The translations under genes were made by a program, and so were the position numbers. Positions 24,667-32,679 of a stretch of 33,146 nt of DNA are shown here, piece by piece. Position 1 is the first letter of the stretch. The number at the start of each line of letters is the position of its first letter. Below the pieces are notes generated by a model. That model worked only from the letters and a program-made list of their open reading frames with translations, was not told where the DNA came from and ran no database searches. This stretch comes from Desulfobacterales bacterium (GTDB lineage Bacteria > Desulfobacterota > Desulfobacteria > Desulfobacterales > JAIPEE01), in assembly GCA_021737275.1 (NCBI GenBank), contig JAIPEE010000040.1, positions 1-33,146 on the forward strand, written 5' to 3'.

Positions 24667-26013
24667 ATGGCTATTGAGCGTATAGATTCAAAAATTCTTA
24701 TTGTAGATGATTCAGAGGCAACGAGAGAAGTTCTCCAAAGAAATTTAAGAGCTTTAAATTACGCTGTTTTTACTGCTTCAGGCGTAGCAGAGGCGCTTAA
24801 TATCTTAGGATCATCTAAGATAGATCTTGTTATTACAGATGTTAAAATGCCAAAAGTTAGCGGATTGGAATTAGTCAGACATGTGCGCGAAAATTTTATG
24901 GATACTCAAGTGATCGTTGTTACAGGATACCCCAATGTTGACGGTGCTATTACCGCAATAAAACATGGCGCTGTAGACTATATCACAAAACCCTTTACAG
25001 ATGTAGAACTTCAGGACGCAGTGCATAAAGCCTTAGAAAAAGTCCAGTCTAAACGATATCAGAGTCGGGATTTACGGTCTATAGGGCGACATGGAATTCT
25101 TGGAGAGTCGAAAGCAATAAAAAAGGTTTTGTCTGAAATTGAAAAAGCAGCGCGTTCAAATGCGACTGTACTTATTACCGGGGAGAGTGGAACGGGAAAG
25201 GAGTTAGTCGCGCGCGGTATTCATTATGAGAGTAAGCGGGCGGCATCACCTTTTGTATCGGTAAACTGTGGTGCTATCCCTGAGCAACTTCTGGAAAGTG
25301 AATTGTTTGGGCATATGAAGGGTTCATTTACCGGAGCAAGTGAGTCACGGGCCGGTTTTTTTATAGTGGCAGACAAAGGATCCCTTTTTCTTGATGAGAT
25401 TGGAGAAACCAGTATGACTCTCCAGGTCAAGCTGCTTCGGGTTCTTCAGGAAAAAGAATTGTGTATGGTCGGCTCTTCACATCCAAGGAAAATTGATGTG
25501 CGTATTATCGCAGCAACGAATAAAGATTTGTCTCTCCTCGTTCAAAAACAAACCTTCAGAGAAGACCTCTTTTTTCGTCTCAACGTGATCACAATTGATT
25601 TGCCCCCGCTACGCGATCGAGATTCTGATATTATTTTATTAACACATCACTTTGCGGCAAAATTTGCAAATGAATATGAGAGGCCAATCCCAAAATTTAC
25701 TGACCACGCTATCGAAATTCTGCGCAATTATGCCTGGCCTGGTAATATTCGAGAATTGGAAAATATTATTCAACGTATAATTGTTATGACCGAAGGAGAT
25801 GTTGTAGATACACCCAATCTCCCTTCACTTATGAGGTTTTCTGCAAACTGTGGTATGGTCGATTTAAACAGGACTCTTGTGGAAGTTGAAAACAGCTACA
25901 TCCGTGATGTCATGAATGCGGTTAATGGTAACAAGACAAAAGCCGCACAGATTCTGGACATAGATCGTAAGACATTACGTAACAAGCTTGCTCAATATCC
26001 TGAAAAAAAATAG
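24667..26013 (+). CDS. NtrC-family sigma-54-dependent response regulator
   Basis: This 448-residue activator has a receiver domain (about 8-120, phosphorylated D58 in VITDVKMPK), a central AAA+ domain (about 145-375) and a C-terminal Fis-type helix-turn-helix (NGNKTKAAQILDIDRKTLRN). Walker A is GESGTGK at 172-178. The sigma-54 contact loop reads GSFTGA (219-224) instead of the usual GAFTGA, a substitution also found in working activators. It most likely acts on the promoter at 21108-21122, making the unit autoregulated together with the sensor kinase. Confidence 0.94.
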   Translation: MAIERIDSKILIVDDSEATREVLQRNLRALNYAVFTASGVAEALNILGSSKIDLVITDVKMPKVSGLELVRHVRENFMDTQVIVVTGYPNVDGAITAIKHGAVDYITKPFTDVELQDAVHKALEKVQSKRYQSRDLRSIGRHGILGESKAIKKVLSEIEKAARSNATVLITGESGTGKELVARGIHYESKRAASPFVSVNCGAIPEQLLESELFGHMKGSFTGASESRAGFFIVADKGSLFLDEIGETSMTLQVKLLRVLQEKELCMVGSSHPRKIDVRIIAATNKDLSLLVQKQTFREDLFFRLNVITIDLPPLRDRDSDIILLTHHFAAKFANEYERPIPKFTDHAIEILRNYAWPGNIRELENIIQRIIVMTEGDVVDTPNLPSLMRFSANCGMVDLNRTLVEVENSYIRDVMNAVNGNKTKAAQILDIDRKTLRNKLAQYPEKK

Positions 26014-26242
26014 TATATTCATTCTCAGGTGAAGCTGAAGCTCACTCATAATATCAGAATGCTGATTCAACGCCTTCCTGTACTGCTGGAACATCGAACC
26101 CATCCCTGTCAGTCAGAATTCATATCCTTTCGATTTTGTCCAGTCATTATAACCATTGCGCAGGCGATCGTCTTTTGTATCCATATCTGCACAAACTTTC
26201 TTGTTTTCCATCAGATATTTTTTATTAATAATTTCTCTTGTT

Positions 26243-26271
26243 ATAATTATATAACGTTGTTATATAATTAT
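26243..26271. promoter_or_regulatory. 13-bp inverted repeat overlapping the -35 of the amine-oxidase-like gene
   Basis: ATAATTATATAAC (26243-26255) and GTTATATAATTAT (26259-26271) are perfect arms around a 3-nt centre. The likely -35 box TTGTTA lies inside the right half, so a bound repressor would block RNA polymerase. The TetR protein at 28562-29188 is the natural candidate. Confidence 0.55.
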
Positions 26272-26300
26272 TTCTTCATTATAAAGATCGATATATAATC

Positions 26301-26334
26301 CTATATCCGCTTAATATCTAACAATCGGATATAG
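26301..26334. repeat. 9-bp inverted repeat in the leader of the amine-oxidase-like gene
   Basis: CTATATCCG (26301-26309) and CGGATATAG (26326-26334) are perfect arms with a 16-nt loop. They lie downstream of the predicted -10, so in the transcript they could form a hairpin, or they may be a second operator. Confidence 0.45.
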
Positions 26335-26359
26335 ATAATGGTTTTGGGGAGGTGGATAC

Positions 26360-27967
26360 ATGGAAAAACAAGTGGATCAACTAAGAAAAGAAGAACTTTA
26401 CGATGCCGTTATTATTGGCGGTGGTATTGCCGGACTTTGTGCCGCTTATAAGCTGAGAGATAAAAATGTTCTGCTGCTGGAAGAAGAGGACAGGTTCGGC
26501 GGAAGGGTGATGTCTGAACAGGTTAATGACACATGGTATAATATCGGTACACAGTATGTGAATGAAGAGAAGAATGATTTTAACCAGCTGCTGGATGAGC
26601 TTGGAATAGAAAAAATAAATCATGGAGAAGAACCCCTTTTCTCTGTTTATTCGGACAATAAACTTTATCCCGACTTCGATAGTTTCCCTTTGAGTTTAAA
26701 GGAAAAGATTGATGCCTTTAAATTTATCTCCAGGGCTTACCGGAAGCTTAAAATTTTTAAGCTTCCGCCTGAAGATCCGCGCTGGAAAGAACTTGTCCGG
26801 AAAAACCTTGAAGAACTGCAGCAGGGGTATAGTCCAAGAATGTTAATGCTGTTTAACATATATTTATTAGCGGCATGCGTATCAACGCCGGAAAACACAT
26901 CAATGGGAATTGGAGCAGGCATACTATTCGATATCGTTAACCCGGCACAAATTTCATTTATTAAAGGCGGCACTCAGAAAATTACCGATACGCTGGCAAA
27001 AAAGCTTGATGGAAATATTATGAGCCAAGCCCGGGTAACAAAAGTTGAAGAAAAAGATGGAATTGTAAGCACTTCTTTTCATAAAAATGGTAAAGATCAT
27101 GTTATAAAATCCAAAAAAGCGGTTTTAGCGACACCCGCACCAATTGCCTTGAAGCTTGTTCCGCAACTCCCGGACTGGAAAAAAGAGGCATTATCAAAAG
27201 TAGAATATGGCCTGCTTATCATTATCAATATCTTTTTAAAAAGAAGTGTTCCCTGGAAGCGCTGGGGCGGAATGATGTCTGAGGGCGTCATATTTAACGG
27301 TATTATGGATCCCACCTTCAATACTGATGCCGATAAAAACGAGGACAATCCAATAATTTATAATTTTGTTATTTCCAAAGCCCCGCAGGATAAAGAGGGA
27401 ATAGAAGCGCTTATGTCAAAATCTGACCAGGAACTTCTAACACTCGTTAAGGACGACTTTAAACGCATTATGTCGGAATCTGATATAGACCAATATATCA
27501 CCGATACAAAAGTGACCCGATATCCGCTCGGTGAAGTTGGAATCTCTCCTGAATTTTATACGGAACTTCTTCCTCACTTACCAAAACCGGTGGGCAATAT
27601 TCACTTTTGCGGAGATTACACGGATAGGTTCTCTTTCCTGGAAGGATCGGCTTTAAGCGGGTTTCGGGTAGCAAGAGAATTAGGCAGCAAACTTGTTCCT
27701 TCCGAAGCAGATGAGGTCAGATTTGGCAAAACCCCTTTATGGGGGAAATTCGGCTGGGCAGCAATGATATGTAATATTGTTCTGATCGTATGCGGATTTT
27801 TTCTTCCTGGCATTTCAGGACCAATCGTGAGCAGCGCAGCATTTATGATGCTGTGTATAATCCTTATATACCCATCCTTCTTTGTACCGCTAAAGGATGT
27901 ATATAAGGTATTTCTCTATATTAGTTTAGGTCTTGGTGGCATAGGTTTGCTGACAGGCTTATTGTAA
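26360..27967 (+). CDS. FAD-dependent amine-oxidase/protoporphyrinogen-oxidase-like protein with C-terminal membrane helices
   Basis: This 535-residue protein has a Rossmann FAD-binding site AVIIGGGIAGLCAAYKL (residues about 14-30) and LLLEEEDRFGGRV, as in flavin amine oxidases, phytoene desaturases and protoporphyrinogen oxidases. A C-terminal FAD motif (NIHFCGDYTDRFSFLEGSAL) also fits. The last ~75 residues form three hydrophobic segments (WAAMICNIVLIVCGFF, SSAAFMMLCIILI, VFLYISLGLGGIGLLTGLL), so the enzyme is probably anchored in the inner membrane, unusual for this family. It is the first gene of a group with a cupin, a TetR regulator and a saccharopine-dehydrogenase-like protein. The substrate is unknown: an amine, an isoprenoid or a porphyrin precursor are all possible. 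Confidence 0.85.
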   Translation: MEKQVDQLRKEELYDAVIIGGGIAGLCAAYKLRDKNVLLLEEEDRFGGRVMSEQVNDTWYNIGTQYVNEEKNDFNQLLDELGIEKINHGEEPLFSVYSDNKLYPDFDSFPLSLKEKIDAFKFISRAYRKLKIFKLPPEDPRWKELVRKNLEELQQGYSPRMLMLFNIYLLAACVSTPENTSMGIGAGILFDIVNPAQISFIKGGTQKITDTLAKKLDGNIMSQARVTKVEEKDGIVSTSFHKNGKDHVIKSKKAVLATPAPIALKLVPQLPDWKKEALSKVEYGLLIIINIFLKRSVPWKRWGGMMSEGVIFNGIMDPTFNTDADKNEDNPIIYNFVISKAPQDKEGIEALMSKSDQELLTLVKDDFKRIMSESDIDQYITDTKVTRYPLGEVGISPEFYTELLPHLPKPVGNIHFCGDYTDRFSFLEGSALSGFRVARELGSKLVPSEADEVRFGKTPLWGKFGWAAMICNIVLIVCGFFLPGISGPIVSSAAFMMLCIILIYPSFFVPLKDVYKVFLYISLGLGGIGLLTGLL

Positions 27968-27970
27968 TTT

Positions 27971-28114
27971 ACAAGGTATCTCAAAAAAAGGGTTTTGGTA
28001 CAAAATCAAGGCGGATTCAATTTTTAACCCACAGACATACTCAAGTATTTCGAAGATTTAAAAATTGGAACCAACGCCGAGTTTGGGACAAAAAACTTTT
28101 TTGAGATGGCTTGT
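27971..28114. mobile_element. MITE-like nested inverted-repeat element
   Basis: This 144-nt stretch begins ACAAG and ends CTTGT. Outer imperfect arms of about 37 nt (ATCTCAAAAAAAGGG... against the reverse of CTTTTTTGAGAT) enclose inner arms GGCGGATTCAATTTTTAA and its near-complement TTAAAAATTGGAACCAACGCC. It has no coding capacity. The symmetry suggests a non-autonomous miniature transposable element or a dispersed palindrome; it starts 4 nt after the preceding stop codon and could end transcripts in both directions. Confidence 0.6.
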
Positions 28115-28155
28115 AGTAATGTTATTTGGAAAATATAAATATTTGGAGGTGAACC

Positions 28156-28521
28156 ATGGCTAAAAAAGTTATCCGTATGAAATCAGATGTTAAATTACAG
28201 GACATACCCCAGCAGGCGCCTGAACTGATTACCGCAGGCGACCCGCAGGAAAAAGATCACACTTATTATACAAGCGAAGATGAAGCCATGTTTTCAGGTG
28301 TATGGGAAAGCACCGCCGGAACGTTGGAAGTTGAGTCTTATCCGGTAGATGAGTTCTGTTATGTGATCAGCGGGAGTGTTGTCATTACAAACCATGAAGA
28401 TAACAGCAGAGAAGAGTTCAAGACCGGCGAGGCATTTTTTATACCGAAAGGTACCGGTCTGATTTGGCACGTGCCGGAGCACATTCGCAAGTATTATGTA
28501 ATTCGTGCAAATGCGGAATAA
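28156..28521 (+). CDS. Cupin_3 (DUF861)-type protein
   Basis: This 121-residue cupin of the DUF861/EutQ-like kind has SGVWESTAGTLEV, VDEFCYVISGSVVITN with the conserved Glu, GEAFFIPKGTGLIWHV, and HIRKYYVI at the end, all matching the family as I remember it. Members are metal-binding or act in amine and ureide metabolism. AGGTG is upstream of the ATG. The neighbours (amine-oxidase-like, TetR, saccharopine-dehydrogenase-like) suggest a small amine or amino-acid pathway. Confidence 0.85.
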   Translation: MAKKVIRMKSDVKLQDIPQQAPELITAGDPQEKDHTYYTSEDEAMFSGVWESTAGTLEVESYPVDEFCYVISGSVVITNHEDNSREEFKTGEAFFIPKGTGLIWHVPEHIRKYYVIRANAE

Positions 28522-28561
28522 TTAGGGTATTAGATATTATATTTCGAACAGTGGAGATGGA

Positions 28562-29188
28562 ATGAAAGAATCAGCATTACAAAAACTTCGTGAAAATGAG
28601 CGCCAGAATCGAGCCAACCATATACTTAACGCTGCAAAAACTGTATTCATTATTAAAGGTTACAAAAATGCCACAGTAAGAGATATTGCAAAAGAAGCTG
28701 AACTGACAACCGGGGCGATATATGCCTATTTCAAAAACAAGGATACAATGTACGGCGAAGTGTGCAGACTGGTTTTCCTGGATTTATACCAGCATCTTGA
28801 AAGTACACTGTTTTCAAAATCAGGCACGATGCTTGATCGGTTAAAAAATCTATTTTCAGCATATATTGAATATGATGATGAATATGAAAATGACACAGCG
28901 CTGCTGGCTATTGATTACCGACAACTAAAGATCGATAAGACGCTTTCTGAAGAGTTGAGTAATCTTTTGAGTCGTGTGCTGGATTATACTAATTTAATAA
29001 TAACTGACGGTATCAAAAATGGGGACCTTCCGGAAACGGTTAATTCCAAACAGTATGCTTTAACTTTGTGGGCCACAGTTGAAGGATTTTTATATTTGAA
29101 TGGCTATGGAATAGTTGATCATAAAAAGCTCAAAGTGAAAAATCTTGTTAATGATTTTTTAGAAAGTTTTTACCGGGGACATCAATAA
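28562..29188 (+). CDS. TetR-family transcriptional regulator
   Basis: This 208-residue regulator has an N-terminal helix-turn-helix (about residues 18-60: ILNAAKTVFIIKGYKNATVR, then DIAKEAELTTGAIYAYFKNK) and a ligand-binding helical C-terminal domain. It probably represses its own group; the 13-bp palindrome at 26243-26271 over the promoter of the first gene is a good candidate target. GTGGAGATGG precedes the ATG. Its stop overlaps the ribosome site of the next gene. Confidence 0.92.
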   Translation: MKESALQKLRENERQNRANHILNAAKTVFIIKGYKNATVRDIAKEAELTTGAIYAYFKNKDTMYGEVCRLVFLDLYQHLESTLFSKSGTMLDRLKNLFSAYIEYDDEYENDTALLAIDYRQLKIDKTLSEELSNLLSRVLDYTNLIITDGIKNGDLPETVNSKQYALTLWATVEGFLYLNGYGIVDHKKLKVKNLVNDFLESFYRGHQ

Positions 29189-29200
29189 AGGAGAATAATT

Positions 29201-30448
29201 ATAAAAAAAGTATTAATTGTCGGCTCCGGTGCCCAGGGCGGGCCATGCACTTCAATTTTAGCCGGTGAAAAAGATGTTTCTGAAATTCTGCTGGGTGATA
29301 TAAATTTTGAATTTACCCAAAAGGTGGCAGAGAAAATCAACAGCAAATTCAAAACTAACAAAATCAAACCGATTAAACTTGATGCCGGCAAAAAAGATGA
29401 GATTATCAAAGCCGCAGAAGGCGTGGATGTAATTTTCAATTTTACCCTGACCGAGTTTAACATCAATATTATTGAAGCTGCTTTGGCTGTAAAGGCACAT
29501 TACTTAAATACGGCAGGTGAATATAACTTTCTTAATCAGTGGGTCAGTGGCGGTGAAATAACATATGATAAAGAGTTCAAAGCAATAGGAAAATCCGCCC
29601 TGATGGGATGCGGTATTTCTCCCGGCAGCCTGGGCGTATTGACAAGATATATATGCGATCAGATGAATAAGGTAGAAAAAATTCTTGTCCGTATCGGCTT
29701 GACATTTGGTATATCCGGTGACGAAATCTTACAGGAATGGGATCCGGGATGGGCACCGGAAATTGCCCTTGCTGATTTTGCAGAACCGCCAATGATCTTT
29801 AAGGATGGTAAACATACAAAGATTCCCATTTTCAGCAATCCTGAAACATATACTTTTCCGGAGCCGATTGGGGCGGCACTGATTGCTTCACATTCCCACG
29901 AAGAACCCTATCTGTTCCCAAGGTATTATAAAAACAAAGGGCTTAAGAACATCGATTTCAAATATCCTGTTGATAAGACAGCGGGTGCATTTGTCAAAAT
30001 GGGATTTGCAGATGACAGGGAAGTTGAAGTAAACGGTGTAAAAGTTGTACCCCGTGATGTATTGATGAAGCTTGTAAAGCAGCCGACCAAACAGTTTCTT
30101 GAAGAAAACGAGAAAACAATCCTTCAGTCTGAAGCTTCCGGCTTCATCGTCATAACTGTTGATGGTGAATACAATGGAAGAGACGCCTCTTATTCAGTAA
30201 CTTACAATTTTATTGACGGAAATAACAGGGAATTACAGAAACAGCTTTATAACACCTATGGCACCACCCAGTTATATGTAGCGCTTCCGGCTGTTACCGG
30301 TGCTAAAATGTGTATGGCCGGAGAGACAGACAGCGGCGTAATAACAGCTGACGGCCTTGATCCGATGAAATTTTTTAAGGGTTTATCTGATCGTGGAATT
30401 CCCATCGTTTTTGAGGAAAACATTGTCATCAATACGGAGATCAAATAG
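29201..30448 (+). CDS. Saccharopine dehydrogenase-like NADP-binding protein with non-standard start codon
   Basis: The frame from 29201 gives 415 residues beginning KKVLIVGSGAQGGPCTSIL, the Rossmann NAD(P)-binding GxGxxG of the saccharopine dehydrogenase/LYS9 family. The first ATG is only at 29324, which would delete this fold, so it cannot be the true start. AAAGGAG at 29187-29193 is 7 nt before ATA (29201) and 4 before ATT (29198), with an in-frame stop at 29186. The start is therefore probably ATA or ATT, or an ATG changed by one base. Later segments (VDVIFNFTLTEFNINIIEAA, YLNTAGEYNFL) match the family's NADP domain. Members catalyse reductive condensation of an amine with an oxo-acid, or the reverse. 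Substrate unknown. Confidence 0.85.
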   Translation: MKKVLIVGSGAQGGPCTSILAGEKDVSEILLGDINFEFTQKVAEKINSKFKTNKIKPIKLDAGKKDEIIKAAEGVDVIFNFTLTEFNINIIEAALAVKAHYLNTAGEYNFLNQWVSGGEITYDKEFKAIGKSALMGCGISPGSLGVLTRYICDQMNKVEKILVRIGLTFGISGDEILQEWDPGWAPEIALADFAEPPMIFKDGKHTKIPIFSNPETYTFPEPIGAALIASHSHEEPYLFPRYYKNKGLKNIDFKYPVDKTAGAFVKMGFADDREVEVNGVKVVPRDVLMKLVKQPTKQFLEENEKTILQSEASGFIVITVDGEYNGRDASYSVTYNFIDGNNRELQKQLYNTYGTTQLYVALPAVTGAKMCMAGETDSGVITADGLDPMKFFKGLSDRGIPIVFEENIVINTEIK

Positions 30449-30459
30449 AGAAAAACCCA

Positions 30460-30475
30460 TGTACAGTACTGTACA
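30460..30475. terminator. Palindrome between convergent genes
   Basis: TGTACAGTACTGTACA is a perfect 16-bp palindrome in the gap between the saccharopine-dehydrogenase-like gene (+) and the AraC gene (-). A-rich sequence follows on the right; on the - strand a short T-run (TGGGTTTTTC) follows the hairpin, so it could terminate the AraC transcript. It also has the look of a regulator-binding site. Confidence 0.4.
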
Positions 30476-30515
30476 AAAAAAATAAAAAAACATGTGCCAT
30501 GACCTCATCATATAA

Positions 30516-31319
30516 TCATCCTTTATAATACTGCCCGGGCGTTTTCCCCAGTGTTTTTTTAAACATGCTGATAAACGCACTCGGACTGTCGTAACCCAGT
30601 TCAAGTGCAATATTCGTTACGGATTCCTGTCGGCCAAGCCGTTTTAACGCTTCCAGAATCCTGAATTGCCGACGCCACTGCCTGAAACTCATGGCCGTTT
30701 CCTCCTGAAAAAGCCGGGTCAGTGTTCGGCTGCAGGCCCCGACATGTTTGCCCCATTCTTCCAAGGAACGGTTATCTGCCGGATTTTGATTAAATATCCT
30801 GTAAATTTTATTCAAACGGAGGTCCTTTGGTATGCATAAGTCAAGTGGCGTGACAGACAGGGTTTTTATCTGGTCAAGAATAACCTGCATGACACGGGCA
30901 TCAGGGCCTTTCAAATCATAAAGGCAGGGAAGTGTTATGGCGTGCAAAATAAGCTCTTTCATTAATTGTGTAACGGAAACAACACAACACTCCCGGGGCA
31001 ATCCTGAAACGCTTTCACTTTTGATATATACTGTCCGCATTGACAGTCGTCCGAATGCATGTATTTCATGTCTTTTCAGCATTGGTATCCATACGGCCCG
31101 CCCCGGCGGAACGACCCACACGCCCATATCCGTAGTTACAGTCATCACTCCTTCGGTAGCATGTAAAAGCTGGGCACTTTCATGTGTATGGGCAGGGATC
31201 ATATGATTATTGGGATAGTTCAGGGCAACCACCACAACAGGGCGAGGTATTTTTTCCACATCCGGAAACAAACCTTCAGGTTCGCTTTTTGTCCGTTTTG
31301 CAATATTTTTTGTCTTCAT
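30516..31319 (-). CDS. AraC-family transcriptional regulator
   Basis: This 267-residue regulator has an N-terminal cupin-like sensing domain (about 20-110: MIPAHTHESAQLLHATEGVM and VVPPGRAVWIPMLKRHEIH) and a C-terminal double helix-turn-helix (about 165-265: LEEWGKHVGACSRTLTRLFQ and VTNIALELGYDSPSAFISMF). It is divergent from the MFS transporter, so it very likely controls that gene, as AraC/MFS pairs of the NimR/NimT kind do. The inducer is unknown. Confidence 0.93.
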   Translation of the reverse strand: MKTKNIAKRTKSEPEGLFPDVEKIPRPVVVVALNYPNNHMIPAHTHESAQLLHATEGVMTVTTDMGVWVVPPGRAVWIPMLKRHEIHAFGRLSMRTVYIKSESVSGLPRECCVVSVTQLMKELILHAITLPCLYDLKGPDARVMQVILDQIKTLSVTPLDLCIPKDLRLNKIYRIFNQNPADNRSLEEWGKHVGACSRTLTRLFQEETAMSFRQWRRQFRILEALKRLGRQESVTNIALELGYDSPSAFISMFKKTLGKTPGQYYKG

Positions 31320-31401
31320 AGCGCAAGATGTTAATCCATTTTTCTGAAAAAGTAAAATTACAAACAGGTATCCGGATAACCCGATAAAGTCCTGAAAACC
31401 G

Positions 31402-31435
31402 GGCGACCTGTTATGCTTTCAACAGAAAGGTCGCC
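31402..31435 (+). promoter_or_regulatory. Hairpin covering the ribosome site of the MFS gene
   Basis: GGCGACCT (31402-31409) and AGGTCGCC (31428-31435) are perfect 8-bp arms, with CTGTT/AACAG (31408-31412, 31421-31425) able to pair inside. The Shine-Dalgarno GAAAGG (31425-31430) lies in the right arm, 8 nt before the ATG at 31439. In RNA the stem would hide the ribosome site; in DNA it could be the AraC operator. Confidence 0.5.
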
Positions 31436-31438
31436 AAA

Positions 31439-32608
31439 ATGGTCAATATTAAACAAAATAAAATGTACCGCTATCTGTTGTTGCTGACCATCAGTTCAAC
31501 ACTGGGTCTGGAGGTCTGGCTGACACTTTTTAATAATTTTGCTGTCGAGACCATAAAACTGGAAGGCAATCATATCGGCATCATCCAATCTATCAGGGAA
31601 ATCCCGGGGTTTTTGACATTTTTGATAGTATTTGCCCTGTTATTAATCAGGGAGCACCGGTTGTGTTCATTGTCGGTTCTCATACTGGGGATCGGTATCG
31701 CGGCAACCGGATTGTTCCCTTCATACTCAGGACTGGCATGCACCACCCTGGCCATGAGCCTTGGGTATCATTATTTTTTTGCTGTCTCTGATTCCCTTAC
31801 TTTGCAGTACTTTGACAAAAACACATCACCATTGATACTGGGAAAACTCTACAGTATGGGCGCCGCCACCAATATCGGGGCCGGTATTCTGATTTTTTTT
31901 CTGGCGCCTTTATTAAGTTTTACACATATGTTTATGATATTCGGATGTTTAATTGGTGCAGCAGGTTTCTGGGGTCTTTTTCAGGATCCTACCCAAAAAG
32001 ATATTCCTCCCCAGCGCACTAAAATGATCATCCGCAAGAAATACCGGCTCTATTATTTTCTAACCTTTATGGCCGGTGCCCGGCGGCAGATTTTTATGGC
32101 ATTTGCCATTTTTTTAATGGTAAAAAAATTTGATATATCGGTCCGTGAGGTGACCACACTATTCGTGGTCGGTAATGTGATGGATTATTTCATGTGCCCG
32201 ATTATCGGTAAATGGATCATAAAATTTGGTGAGAGAAAAATGCTCTCCCTGGAGTATTTCGGCCTTATATTTATTTTCCTGGCATATGCAACCGCCCAGT
32301 CCAGGTGGTTAATTATGGCGCTTTATCTCCTGGATCAGTTTTTTTACAATTTCTGCATTGCCATACAAACTTATTTCCAGAAAGTCGGAAATCCCAAAGA
32401 TATTGCCTCAAGCGTATCCATCAGTTTTTCCATAAATCATATTGCGGCCGTGGTGCTGCCTGCAATCGGTGGTGCCCTGTGGATGATTGACTATAGAATT
32501 CCTTTTGTCTGCGGCGCTGTTTTCAGCTTGGTATCACTGATAGCTGTACAAAAAATTAAAACGGTAAAGGATCCCGGCCCGGAAGACCGGATTCTGGATT
32601 GTCCCTGA
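31439..32608 (+). CDS. MFS-family transporter
   Basis: This 389-residue polytopic inner-membrane protein has about twelve hydrophobic segments in two halves separated by a basic loop near residues 185-205 (QKDIPPQRTKMIIRKKYR). The first half holds LGLEVWLTLFNNF and IREIPGFLTFLIVFALLLI, typical of major-facilitator proteins without a sugar-specific signature. The substrate may be a drug or metabolite exported or taken up under control of the AraC regulator. The last ~20 residues are hydrophilic. Confidence 0.88.
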   Translation: MVNIKQNKMYRYLLLLTISSTLGLEVWLTLFNNFAVETIKLEGNHIGIIQSIREIPGFLTFLIVFALLLIREHRLCSLSVLILGIGIAATGLFPSYSGLACTTLAMSLGYHYFFAVSDSLTLQYFDKNTSPLILGKLYSMGAATNIGAGILIFFLAPLLSFTHMFMIFGCLIGAAGFWGLFQDPTQKDIPPQRTKMIIRKKYRLYYFLTFMAGARRQIFMAFAIFLMVKKFDISVREVTTLFVVGNVMDYFMCPIIGKWIIKFGERKMLSLEYFGLIFIFLAYATAQSRWLIMALYLLDQFFYNFCIAIQTYFQKVGNPKDIASSVSISFSINHIAAVVLPAIGGALWMIDYRIPFVCGAVFSLVSLIAVQKIKTVKDPGPEDRILDCP

Positions 32609-32679
32609 AAGGGGCATTGGGTTTCAGATCATTAAGTATAAAGAGACTAAAGCAAGGGTACTTATTACTCATGAACCCT

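Larger units (their letters stand above)
26014..26359 (+). promoter_or_regulatory. 346-nt intergenic region with promoter and operator-like repeats
   Basis: The left half holds only short frames that I do not accept as genes. The right half is AT-rich and contains a 13-bp palindrome (26243-26271), a likely promoter (TTGTTA 26257-26262, 17 nt, TATAAA 26280-26285) and a second 9-bp inverted repeat (26301-26334). A strong GGGGAGGTGG ribosome site precedes the ATG at 26360. Confidence 0.6.

Noticed and set aside
26113-26211. 32-residue - strand frame (MENKKVC...SKGYEF) in the gap after the response regulator
   Set aside because: No ribosome site, very short, and no family recognised; could be a gene remnant but is not supported enough to call.
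26029-26298. 89-residue + strand frame after the response regulator
   Set aside because: Low-complexity hydrophobic end in AT-rich DNA that overlaps the promoter and palindrome; no ribosome site.
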